The notes beneath the pieces were generated by a model that worked only from the letters and a program-made list of their open reading frames with translations, made no database searches and had not been told where the DNA came from. From Chryseobacterium sp. LJ668 (lineage in GTDB: Bacteria; Bacteroidota; Bacteroidia; Flavobacteriales; Weeksellaceae), in the NCBI RefSeq assembly GCF_019613955.1, contig NZ_CP080443.1, positions 2,961,001 through 3,025,000 on the forward strand: a stretch of 64,000 nt of DNA. The letters run 5' to 3'. The position numbers and the translations under genes are program-made. This document shows positions 1 through 7,663 of the stretch, piece by piece; position 1 is the first letter of the stretch; every line of letters begins with the position of its first letter.

Positions 1-477
1 GCACAGGAAACAGATCATATCGTTAAAAATAATATTAAAAAAGCGGTATTAGAGTCTGAGAATAATCCTAAAATTATCCCTCAAAAAGAAGATCCTATTA
101 AAAAAGAAGAACACATAATTGTGATAAAATCTGATCAAGAAACAAGAGAAAATAATTTTAAGAGCTTACAACCGAAAAAAGAAATAAATCAGCCTCAATT
201 TTCAGAACCTGAAGAAAAAATTGTAATTCACCATACTGAAAGCAATCTCCATATACAGGAAAATATAGAAGATAACAGTCAGCCCCTTATTAGAGATGCA
301 AAAAAAATAAGCTACATCACTGCAAATGACCTTTTAATAGGGAGGGAACTTGATAAATCCCGCGAAAAATCTACAATCAACACAAAAAAATTCGGAGTAA
401 TTCATATGGATAATGTAATTCCGAAAGTAGGAAACGTTACCGTTTTGGGAGTTACTGTTTACATCGATCCTAAATAA
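1..477 (+). CDS. C-terminal part of an unrecognised protein, 5' end outside the window
   Basis: The frame is open from base 1 to the stop at 477, so the gene starts before the window and the GTG at 121 is not needed as a start. The visible 158 residues are rich in Lys, Glu, Asn and Gln and look like a flexible linker. They end in a more ordered segment with GRELDKS and a final VTVYIDPK. No catalytic motif is seen. The next gene follows after 77 bp and encodes a secreted protein. In flavobacteria such pairs often sit downstream of an ECF sigma factor, the first protein being a membrane-anchored anti-sigma-like protein. That is an inference, because the N-terminus is not visible. Confidence 0.6.
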   Translation, partial: AQETDHIVKNNIKKAVLESENNPKIIPQKEDPIKKEEHIIVIKSDQETRENNFKSLQPKKEINQPQFSEPEEKIVIHHTESNLHIQENIEDNSQPLIRDAKKISYITANDLLIGRELDKSREKSTINTKKFGVIHMDNVIPKVGNVTVLGVTVYIDPK

Positions 478-554
478 TTGTATACTTTTTTTAATAATAA
501 TTAACTGTTCCGTAGGTACAGCAGTAAAATAATGCCTAAAATAATCAACTAAAT

Positions 555-1661
555 ATGAAAACAACAATTGCGTCATTAACCTTTATTCTGTTCTTTTCTT
601 GTATGTATTCTCAGGAAAGACCGGAAATGGATTCTAAAATGAAAGTTTATGCCAGTAAAATTGACAGTATCATGCTTTCTGAAAAATCAAAAATGAATAG
701 AGAGCTTGATGATATAGACAAGAATTTCAGAGACAATAAAATCACATCTGAAGAAAAGCAAAAACAACGCACGGAAATTGCTTCAAAATATGAGCAGTCT
801 ATTAATGAAAAAATTGATACCCAAAAAGATGCTTTACAGGATGTAACAAAAGAAATAGTGAAAAATTCTGTCTTTTATCCTCACGACACATTAAAAACTA
901 AAAAAGATCCAAATAATCAGGTTAGTATCGGTCTGAATGGATTGTGGATGAAACTAAGCCAGGAAAATAAGAAAACACCTAAAGATTATCTCCGTACTAT
1001 AGATCTTTCTGTGAGTTTTGTAAGTGCAAATCTTACCTCAAAAGATGAACCATTCAGATTTTTCAGTAAAGATTCTGATGTGCGAAATACAGTTTATAAT
1101 TCAACAAATTTTGCATTGAGATATGAAAATCAGGTAGGAGGGTTTGAAAGCCCGGTATTTTACCGCTTTGGTTTAGGCGTAAGATCAGATAATTTTGTCC
1201 CAAAGTATGGTAAAGTATTCAGCCAAGAGCAAAATGTACTAAAAACAGACGATTTTACAAAAGGGAATTTAAGAAAAACAAACTTTGCTAATACGTACTT
1301 ATTCATCCCTTTGGATATAAGATTTGTCTTAAATCCAAAATATACAACTTATGATGGCATCCGTTATTTAGATAATAAAAAAAGTCAGATTAATATCGTT
1401 GCGGGTGTGTACGGCGGTTTGAAGGTGGGGAGTGTTATTTATAACAAATATTCTAACGATTATTCAAAAAGAATCGTTGAAAGAGAAAGGGTAATGCATG
1501 GTGTAAATGATTTTGTTTTTGGTGGTAAACTGGGTGTCGGTATCGGAGGATTTAATATTTATATCCAAAAAGATTTTACTCCCGCATTTAATAACAATGC
1601 CGATCTGAAGAAGAAATATGGATTGCAGATTGGTGTAGAGTTAGCAAATATTAATTTTTAA
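555..1661 (+). CDS. Secreted protein with coiled-coil head and beta-rich C-terminal part, unknown function
   Basis: 368 residues. Residues 1-19 form a signal peptide ending SCMYSQ. Residues about 25-95 are highly charged, rich in Lys, Glu and Gln, and probably form a coiled coil. From about residue 105 the sequence alternates hydrophobic and polar residues with Gly and aromatic residues (GLNGLWMKL, FRFGLGVRSD, GGKLGVGIGG), as in outer-membrane beta-barrel or porin-like proteins of Bacteroidota. It lies 77 bp after the truncated gene, probably in one transcript. No family is recognised with certainty. The outer-membrane location is inferred from the sequence pattern only. Confidence 0.7.
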   Translation: MKTTIASLTFILFFSCMYSQERPEMDSKMKVYASKIDSIMLSEKSKMNRELDDIDKNFRDNKITSEEKQKQRTEIASKYEQSINEKIDTQKDALQDVTKEIVKNSVFYPHDTLKTKKDPNNQVSIGLNGLWMKLSQENKKTPKDYLRTIDLSVSFVSANLTSKDEPFRFFSKDSDVRNTVYNSTNFALRYENQVGGFESPVFYRFGLGVRSDNFVPKYGKVFSQEQNVLKTDDFTKGNLRKTNFANTYLFIPLDIRFVLNPKYTTYDGIRYLDNKKSQINIVAGVYGGLKVGSVIYNKYSNDYSKRIVERERVMHGVNDFVFGGKLGVGIGGFNIYIQKDFTPAFNNNADLKKKYGLQIGVELANINF

Positions 1662-1755
1662 TTATTTATGTAAATCTTACTTTTGTTAAATTATTATTAA
1701 TTTTTAGTTAAATATTTTATCGATCTTAAACATTAATATTCGAATAATTGATTTT

Positions 1756-1790
1756 AAAAACACACCCTAAATAAGTGTGTTTTTTTTTGT
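1756..1790 (+). terminator. Rho-independent terminator
   Basis: A 10-bp stem, AAAAACACAC paired with GTGTGTTTTT, with a 9-nt loop is followed by further T residues. It separates the first two genes from the small-membrane-protein operon. Confidence 0.8.
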
Positions 1791-1820
1791 ACTTTGGCCT
1801 TCTGAGAATGTAACTTTAAC

Positions 1821-2204
1821 ATGAAAAATTTACAGTTAATTGGTGTAATATTAGTGGTGGCCGGAAGCTTTTTGCCACTTGTGCATGTTCCGATTATCGG
1901 GAACTGGAACTTTTGGAAGCTAGATCAGCGGTTAGCAATGATGTGTTATTTATTAGCTGCTATGGCACTGGGCGGAATCGCCACTAATCACAGAAAATTT
2001 GTAAAAATCATTGGCGGAATATTGCTTATCTTATTTTTATTTACTGTTTTGGCTACAAAATATCAGGCATTCAGTTATTTCAGTTTCCTGCCTTTTAAAT
2101 CATGGACAGAAACTTTAGCTGCAACTGTAACACTAAAATGGGGATGGGCTGTCGAATTTTTAGGGGCTGTAACCATGCTATTTGCACCAAAGAAGAAAAT
2201 ATGA
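1821..2204 (+). CDS. Small four-helix membrane protein, unknown function
   Basis: 127 residues with four hydrophobic segments at about 5-25, 40-57, 63-83 and 105-122, and a basic C-terminus (APKKKI), so the product is an inner-membrane protein. No motif of a known transporter or enzyme is visible. Its stop overlaps the ATG of the following secreted protein (ATGA), which argues for translational coupling. A terminator lies just upstream, so this gene begins a transcript that probably runs on into the next gene and perhaps the thiolase. Confidence 0.65.
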   Translation: MKNLQLIGVILVVAGSFLPLVHVPIIGNWNFWKLDQRLAMMCYLLAAMALGGIATNHRKFVKIIGGILLILFLFTVLATKYQAFSYFSFLPFKSWTETLAATVTLKWGWAVEFLGAVTMLFAPKKKI

Positions 2205-2605
2205 AAATGCGTTTCTTTTTCCTGATTATTTGTCTGATTTGTAGTTCTAAAATGAAATCTCAGGAGCACTTTTTGTTACCGGATGAGCCTGCAAAATGTC
2301 ATCTGATCAGAAAAGGAAAGTTTGTTAAGGAAGGCACCTCTGCAAAAAAATGGCATTTGGTAATTAAAAATGATTCTCAAAGAGAATATACAAACAACGG
2401 TAAAGATTACATCAAATATAAAATTGAATTTCTTGAAAACTGTACGTATAAGACGACGGTTACAGGGAAATCAAATGGTAAAAATACAATGAGATTAGGT
2501 GATGTTATAATCAATAAAATTATGGAAACAGATCATCAGTTTATTAAAATTTCATCTCAGTATTTTAATAAAACTGATGAATTTGTACTTGAAAAAATAG
2601 AATAA
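2201..2605 (+). CDS. Small secreted protein, unknown function
   Basis: 134 residues from the ATG at 2201, chosen because it gives a proper signal peptide (MKMRFFFLIICLICSS, cleavage near KSQ at about residue 21) and an ATGA overlap with the upstream gene. The same frame is open further upstream, to 2102, but that part lies inside the membrane-protein gene. The mature part is a polar, probably beta-rich domain of about 110 residues with two Cys. The family is not recognised. It ends 18 bp before the thiolase start. Confidence 0.6.
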   Translation: MKMRFFFLIICLICSSKMKSQEHFLLPDEPAKCHLIRKGKFVKEGTSAKKWHLVIKNDSQREYTNNGKDYIKYKIEFLENCTYKTTVTGKSNGKNTMRLGDVIINKIMETDHQFIKISSQYFNKTDEFVLEKIE

Positions 2606-2623
2606 ATTAAAATTAAAAAAAAT

Positions 2624-3802
2624 ATGAAAGAAGTATTCATAGTTTCCGCAGTAAGAACTCCAATGGGAAGTTTTATGGGAAGCTTATCAACAGTTCCTGC
2701 CACAAAATTGGGAGTAGCAGCAGTAAAAGGAGCATTAGATAAAATTAATCTTGACCCTAAAAATGTTGACGAAGTTTATATGGGTAATGTGTTACAGGCA
2801 GGTGAGGGGCAATCACCGGCTCGTCAGGTAGCATTAGGAGCAGGGCTTTCAAATGAAACGATTGCTACAACTATCAATAAGGTTTGTGCCTCAGGAATGA
2901 AGGCCGTGACGATGGCTGCACAGGCAATCAAAGCTGGAGACGCAGAAGTTATCGTTGCCGGAGGTATGGAAAATATGTCTATGGTGCCACATTATTACAA
3001 TGCAAGAAATGCAACCAAATTAGGTGATGTGAAAATGCAGGACGGAATGGTTTTAGATGGTCTTACAGACGTTTACAACAAAGTTCATATGGGAGTTTGC
3101 GCAGAAAAATGTGCGACAGATTATAATTTCTCAAGAGAAGATCAGGATAATTTTGCTGTAGAATCTTACAAAAGATCTGCAAAAGCGTGGAGTGAAGGTA
3201 AATTTGCTGAAGAAGTAGTCCCTGTATCTATTCCACAAAGAAAAGGAGATCCTGTACTATTCGCTGAAGATGAGGAGTACAAAGCGGTTAATTTCGACAG
3301 ACTTCCAACGCTTCCTACAGTTTTCAAAAAAGAAGAAGGAACAGTAACGGCTGCAAACGCATCTACTTTAAATGATGGTGCTTCTGCATTGATTCTTGTT
3401 TCTAAAGAGAAAATGGAAGAATTAGGATTGAAACCTTTAGCAAAAATTATTTCTTACGCCGATGCAGGTCAGGAGCCTGAAAACTTTACCACATCACCAT
3501 CAAAAGCATTACCGATTGCTCTCAAAAAAGCAGGTTTAGAGATTTCAGATATTGATTTCTTCGAATTCAACGAAGCATTTTCTGTGGTTGGTTTGGCAAA
3601 TAACAAAATCTTAGGACTAGATGCCGCTAAAGTAAATGTAAACGGTGGCGCAGTATCTCTCGGCCATCCACTGGGAAGTTCAGGTTCTAGAATTATCGTT
3701 ACTCTGATCAATGTCTTAAAGCAAAACAACGCTAAATATGGTGCTGCAGCTATTTGTAACGGCGGCGGCGGAGCTACTGCAATCGTGATTGAAAATATGT
3801 AA
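2624..3802 (+). CDS. Acetyl-CoA C-acetyltransferase (thiolase)
   Basis: 392 residues, the usual length for a biosynthetic thiolase. All catalytic features are present: the acyl-accepting Cys88 in NKVCASGMKA, the NEAFSVV motif, His348 in SLGHPLGSSG and Cys378 in CNGGGG. The enzyme joins or cleaves acetyl-CoA and acetoacetyl-CoA in the cytoplasm. In flavobacteria it can feed the mevalonate pathway or serve amino-acid and fatty-acid breakdown, and the sequence does not decide which. A GHMP kinase and a UbiA prenyltransferase lie 2-3 kb downstream, consistent with but not proof of isoprenoid use. It is followed within 5 bp by a small membrane protein gene. Confidence 0.95.
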   Translation: MKEVFIVSAVRTPMGSFMGSLSTVPATKLGVAAVKGALDKINLDPKNVDEVYMGNVLQAGEGQSPARQVALGAGLSNETIATTINKVCASGMKAVTMAAQAIKAGDAEVIVAGGMENMSMVPHYYNARNATKLGDVKMQDGMVLDGLTDVYNKVHMGVCAEKCATDYNFSREDQDNFAVESYKRSAKAWSEGKFAEEVVPVSIPQRKGDPVLFAEDEEYKAVNFDRLPTLPTVFKKEEGTVTAANASTLNDGASALILVSKEKMEELGLKPLAKIISYADAGQEPENFTTSPSKALPIALKKAGLEISDIDFFEFNEAFSVVGLANNKILGLDAAKVNVNGGAVSLGHPLGSSGSRIIVTLINVLKQNNAKYGAAAICNGGGGATAIVIENM

Positions 3803-3807
3803 TTTTT

Positions 3808-4002
3808 ATGAAATTTAAATTTGGTATCATTATTTTACTGATTGGATTTTTAATAACTCTGGTAGGTGCGTGGCTAAAAATCACTCACATCTCATTAGGG
3901 CCTTTCAATGGCAATATAATTCTGACAGCAGGTACGATAGTGCAAGTAGCAGGGATTATAGTACTTATAATTCAAATAATGACGAGTAAAAAGACTCTTT
4001 AA
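3808..4002 (+). CDS. Two-helix membrane protein resembling the GldL N-terminus
   Basis: 64 residues with two transmembrane segments (about 5-24 and 34-57) around a short loop containing WLKITHISLGPFNG. The first helix, the aromatic/His loop and the Gly-rich second helix recall the membrane part of GldL, the type IX secretion and gliding motor protein. The large cytoplasmic domain of GldL is absent. Such stand-alone GldL-like proteins are seen in Flavobacteriia. Function is unknown. It starts 5 bp after the thiolase stop and probably shares its transcript. The GldL comparison is from memory of the family and needs a profile search. Confidence 0.6.
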   Translation: MKFKFGIIILLIGFLITLVGAWLKITHISLGPFNGNIILTAGTIVQVAGIIVLIIQIMTSKKTL

Positions 4003-4029
4003 ACAAATAAAATTTCAATCATAAATTTT

Positions 4030-4063
4030 AAAAACCAAAAGCATTCATGTTTTTGGTTTTTTT
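4030..4063 (+). terminator. Rho-independent terminator
   Basis: AAAACCAAAA pairs with TTTTTGGTTTT around the loop GCATTCATG and ends in a run of seven T. It closes the thiolase operon. Confidence 0.8.
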
Positions 4064-4147
4064 AATTTTAATCTTACCCTCATTTTAACAAATCAATAAA
4101 ATTTAACCTTATAAAAATAAAAACCACCGAATGTTCAGCGGTTTTTC

Positions 4148-4155
4148 TATTTTTG
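4148..4155 (+). promoter_or_regulatory. -7 promoter element for the MFS gene
   Basis: TATTTTTG matches the Bacteroidota TAnnTTTG box, 20 bp before the ATG at 4176. It lies inside the longer reading frame that opens at 4131, which argues against that upstream start. No clear -33 TTG is seen. Confidence 0.5.
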
Positions 4156-4175
4156 TGCAACTAATTCATTTGAAA

Positions 4176-5669
4176 ATGTCTGAAACTGAAATTCAACCTG
4201 CACAAAATATAAAGAATAACCCAAAGATTATGAAAGCCTGGGCGGTCTATGACTGGGCAAATTCTGTGTATTCTTTGGTAATAACATCCACTATTTTTCC
4301 TATTTATTATTCTATTCTCACAACAAAATTTGAGCAAAAAGAATACGTAGAAGAAACAGGTAAATATATTGATGTTCCGGTAAGACATCTTATAAGAATT
4401 TTTGGTACAGAATATCAACCAGATGCCGTATACGGTTATTCTCTTACTATTTCGTTTTTAATTGTTGTTTTGCTTTCTCCATTTTTGTCTTCTTTAGCAG
4501 ATACCATTGGAAACAAAAAGTCTTTTTTACAGTTTTTCTGTTACTTAGGTGCAACTTCTTGTATGGGATTGGCAATGTTCACTGGGATGCATAATGTCTT
4601 TTTAGGATTGCTTTTTAGTATAACAGCCAGTGTAGGATTTTGGGGAAGTCTTGTATTTTACAATTCTTTCTTACCGGATATTGCAACTCGCGACAAACAG
4701 GATGCACTTTCTGCAAAAGGATATGTATACGGGTATATTGGTTCTGTAGTATTGGTAGTGATTTGTTTGATTTTAATTCAGGTTTTGGGTAAAGGTAATC
4801 CAGAAAAGCAATTAATATTTACTAGAATCAGTTTTCTTCTGACAGGAGCTTGGTGGTTTGGTTTTTCACAGTATACTTTTAAGCATTTACCTCAATTTGG
4901 TGATGTTAAGGAAAAACTACCTAAAGATTTGGTATTATTAAATTATAAAAACATCTTTAAGGGCCATGAAGCTCAAGGTGGTTTTTTTGAGGTTTTTAAA
5001 GATAATATCAGCTTTTATAAAGATATCGCAAAAGAAAGTTTTAATGAATTATTTAAAGTTGGAAACGAATTATTTAAAGATAAAAACCTGAAATTTTTTC
5101 TGTCGAGCTTTTTCTTTTACAGTGTAGGAATGCAGACTATTTTCCTAATGGCAACATTATTTGGAAAAAGCGAAATAAATCTTGCACAGGATAAATTGAT
5201 CGGAACGCTTTTGATTATACAGATTGAGGCAATTATTGGCGCGGTTTTATTTTCGAGACTATCAAGAAAAATCGGTAATAAAAACGTTATTTCAATTGCA
5301 ATAGTTTTATGGATTGTTGCTTGTACGTGGGCGTATTTCTTGAATAAGGAAAATCCTAATGTAGAATATCAATTTTATGGTGTTGCTGCGGTTGTTGGTT
5401 TGGTGATGGGTGGTCTTCAGGCAATGTCACGATCAACTTATTCTAAACTTCTTCCGGAGAATTCTATGGAAAATACAACCTATTTTAGTTTTTATGACGT
5501 ATTAGAAAAACTGGCAATTATCATTGGGACATTTATTTTTGCAACATTGATAGAGCACTTCAACAATATGCGTTATGCAGCATTATCTATGACACTTTTC
5601 TTTGCAGTGGGACTGATTTTGATTAGGTTTCTGAATGTAAAGGCGATTAAGAGCACAGACACAGTGTAA
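4176..5669 (+). CDS. MFS transporter, UMF1/Atg22-like family
   Basis: 497 residues from ATG 4176. The frame extends 15 codons upstream, but a -7 box lies there. The N-terminus has the family signature AWAVYDWANSVYSLVI, followed by about twelve transmembrane helices. The first half contains the cytoplasmic SSLADTIGNKK loop typical of MFS proteins, and a long hydrophilic insert at about 250-300 separates the two halves. The UMF1 group is related to yeast Atg22, a vacuolar amino-acid exporter. The substrate in bacteria is unknown. It stands alone between a terminator and the promoter of the GHMP kinase. Confidence 0.85.
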   Translation: MSETEIQPAQNIKNNPKIMKAWAVYDWANSVYSLVITSTIFPIYYSILTTKFEQKEYVEETGKYIDVPVRHLIRIFGTEYQPDAVYGYSLTISFLIVVLLSPFLSSLADTIGNKKSFLQFFCYLGATSCMGLAMFTGMHNVFLGLLFSITASVGFWGSLVFYNSFLPDIATRDKQDALSAKGYVYGYIGSVVLVVICLILIQVLGKGNPEKQLIFTRISFLLTGAWWFGFSQYTFKHLPQFGDVKEKLPKDLVLLNYKNIFKGHEAQGGFFEVFKDNISFYKDIAKESFNELFKVGNELFKDKNLKFFLSSFFFYSVGMQTIFLMATLFGKSEINLAQDKLIGTLLIIQIEAIIGAVLFSRLSRKIGNKNVISIAIVLWIVACTWAYFLNKENPNVEYQFYGVAAVVGLVMGGLQAMSRSTYSKLLPENSMENTTYFSFYDVLEKLAIIIGTFIFATLIEHFNNMRYAALSMTLFFAVGLILIRFLNVKAIKSTDTV

Positions 5670-5681
5670 ATGGCTCAAAAT

Positions 5682-5713
5682 TTGCTAATATTCAGCAAAA
5701 TACGTTAACTTTG
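5682..5713 (+). promoter_or_regulatory. Promoter of the GHMP kinase gene
   Basis: TTG at 5682-5684, a 21-bp spacer and TAACTTTG at 5706-5713 fit the flavobacterial primary sigma promoter. The start codon follows 20 bp after the -7 box. Confidence 0.65.
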
Positions 5714-5733
5714 AACAAAAGATTTATTACAAG

Positions 5734-6660
5734 ATGACAAACCCTCTTTTTTACGCAAAAATTCTTCTCTTTGGAGAATACGGAATCATTGAAGATTCTC
5801 AGGGTTTAACGCTTCCTTACAGCTTTTATAAGGGTACTTTAAAATTCTCTTCACTTGACTCAGAATTTGAAAAAAAGTCTAACGGTCATCTTATCAAATA
5901 TGCAGAATATTTACAAAATTTAGAACTTCCTGCAGGTTTTCAATTAAATGTTTCTGATTTTCACGAAGAAATTTCAAAAGGTTTATTTTTTGACAGCAAT
6001 ATTCCGCAAGGATACGGCATCGGTAGCTCAGGAGCTTTAGTTGCTGCGATTTTCGAACGTTATTCTATCACCAAATATATTCCGGAAAATGTTTCTAAAG
6101 ACCAGTTAAAAAATCTAAAGATGGTTTTTGGTTTAATGGAAAGTTATTTTCATGGAAAAAGTTCGGGCATTGATCCTTTGATTTGTTATATGAATCTGCC
6201 AATTCTTATCGAAAATAAAGATAACGTAGGCAAAGTCTTAATCCCCGAAAGTGAGGCAGGAAAAGGGGCCATTTTCTTAATTGATTCAGGAATGACGGGT
6301 GAAACCGGACCAATGGTACAGATTTTCTTTGAAAAAATGAAGACCGAAGGTTTCCGTAAAACATTGAAAGAAGAATTTATCCGTTATAATAATGCCTGCA
6401 TCGATTCGTTTCTTAAAAAAGACATGAATCCTTTCTTTAGAAATCTTAAAAAATTGTCGCATTGGGCGTACGAGCATTTCCGGCCAATGATTCCAGAAAG
6501 TATTTTTAATGTGTGGAAAAAAGGATTGGATTCTAATGCATACTATTTAAAACTTTGCGGAAGCGGAGGTGGCGGTTATATTCTGGGATTTACAAAAGAT
6601 TACGAAAAAGCTGAAAAAATGCTTGATGGTTTTCATAAAGAAGTGATTTACAGATTTTAA
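5734..6660 (+). CDS. GHMP kinase, mevalonate-kinase type
   Basis: 308 residues, the usual length. The N-terminus has the GHMP substrate motif AKILLFGEYGI. The ATP-binding glycine-rich loop IPQGYGIGSSGALVAA lies at about residues 90-105, and the C-terminal LCGSGGGGYILGF motif completes the fold. Members phosphorylate mevalonate or related alcohols in isoprenoid synthesis, and Flavobacteriia use the mevalonate pathway. The next gene, 10 bp downstream, encodes a UbiA-type prenyltransferase, which supports an isoprenoid role. Exact substrate (mevalonate or another alcohol) is inferred, not shown. Confidence 0.85.
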   Translation: MTNPLFYAKILLFGEYGIIEDSQGLTLPYSFYKGTLKFSSLDSEFEKKSNGHLIKYAEYLQNLELPAGFQLNVSDFHEEISKGLFFDSNIPQGYGIGSSGALVAAIFERYSITKYIPENVSKDQLKNLKMVFGLMESYFHGKSSGIDPLICYMNLPILIENKDNVGKVLIPESEAGKGAIFLIDSGMTGETGPMVQIFFEKMKTEGFRKTLKEEFIRYNNACIDSFLKKDMNPFFRNLKKLSHWAYEHFRPMIPESIFNVWKKGLDSNAYYLKLCGSGGGGYILGFTKDYEKAEKMLDGFHKEVIYRF

Positions 6661-6670
6661 AAAATCCGGA

Positions 6671-7600
6671 ATGAATTCTGAAAAAGAAACTTTCCAGGAC
6701 AATAATTTTATATCCAAATCTCTGTTTTACAGACTTTCACAATTTGTCGGCTTTCTTTTGGGAGCGAGGTTTTTTGTAGCCGCCTTACTCACGTTTGCCC
6801 TTTACGTTTCCACATTTTTCCTTTTTAATCAGGATGAATCTTTCAGAAGTTTTGTCTTCGATTTTAAAGTTCACGGCATTATTTTCTGTACCGTTCTCTC
6901 TATTCTGTCCGGTGGTATCATCAATCAGTTTTATGATTTTGAAAAAGACCATATTGTAAAACCTTTCCGAACGAGAATTCAGAGTTTTATCAAACAAAGA
7001 TATTTTCTGTATGCTTATTTGGCGTTAAGTATCATCTCTTTGGGCGTAGCGAGTTTTATATCTTATCGCGTATTTATTTTTTTTATTGTTTATCAGTTTT
7101 TTATGTGGTTTTACAGCCATAAATTGAGCCGGATCTTAATTTTAAATAACCTCACCTTCGTGAGTCTCACCTTATATCCTTTCTTCGGTATGATGGTCTA
7201 TTACGAGACTTTTTCAAAGAAAGTCTTATTAATGGCAGTGTTTTTATTTTTAATCCTTTTATGTATTGATATTGTAAAGGATACCTTAACAAAAAGTGTA
7301 GATAAAACCTTTGGTTATGTCACAATTCCCAATTATTTTAAAAGTAGAATAACCAACACAATTATAATTTCATTATTAATGGTTACGATGGTTGTTTCAA
7401 TGAAACTCATAGCAAAAACAGGAATTTCAGGCTTTATGGCCTATTATTTTGCAGCAGGATTATTTATTATGATTTCATGCATTTATTTACTTTTAAATTC
7501 TTCTAAAAAATCTAAGTTTTTCACACTCAATATTTTGCGATTCTGGGTTTTCGTGGGAATTATTGCAATGCTACTCAACGGAATTGAAGGTAAATTATAG
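6671..7600 (+). CDS. UbiA-family prenyltransferase
   Basis: 309 residues with about eight or nine transmembrane helices. The first Asp-rich site is N85-Q-F-Y-D89-F-E-K-D93 (NxxxDxxxD). The second is DIVKDTLTKSVD near residue 195. Both bind the Mg-diphosphate of the prenyl donor. It begins 10 bp after the GHMP kinase, clearly in one operon. In Bacteroidota, UbiA proteins in this context are usually annotated as geranylgeranylglycerol-phosphate geranylgeranyltransferase-like. The acceptor cannot be read from the sequence. It is distinct from menA at 28230. Confidence 0.85.
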   Translation: MNSEKETFQDNNFISKSLFYRLSQFVGFLLGARFFVAALLTFALYVSTFFLFNQDESFRSFVFDFKVHGIIFCTVLSILSGGIINQFYDFEKDHIVKPFRTRIQSFIKQRYFLYAYLALSIISLGVASFISYRVFIFFIVYQFFMWFYSHKLSRILILNNLTFVSLTLYPFFGMMVYYETFSKKVLLMAVFLFLILLCIDIVKDTLTKSVDKTFGYVTIPNYFKSRITNTIIISLLMVTMVVSMKLIAKTGISGFMAYYFAAGLFIMISCIYLLLNSSKKSKFFTLNILRFWVFVGIIAMLLNGIEGKL

Positions 7601-7632
7601 AAAATATATTTTAAAAGCTTTCAGGTTATTCT

Positions 7633-7640
7633 TACATTTG
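7633..7640 (+). promoter_or_regulatory. -7 promoter element for proline dehydrogenase
   Basis: TACATTTG matches TAnnTTTG, 23 bp before the start codon. No TTG is found at the usual -33 position, so expression may need an activator or the -33 box may be degenerate. Confidence 0.5.
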
Positions 7641-7663
7641 CCAAAATTAAATCTAAAAAAAGA

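Noticed and set aside
4131..4175. Upstream start of the MFS gene at 4131
   Set aside because: A -7 promoter box lies at 4148-4155 inside this stretch, and the ATG at 4176 fits the family N-terminus.
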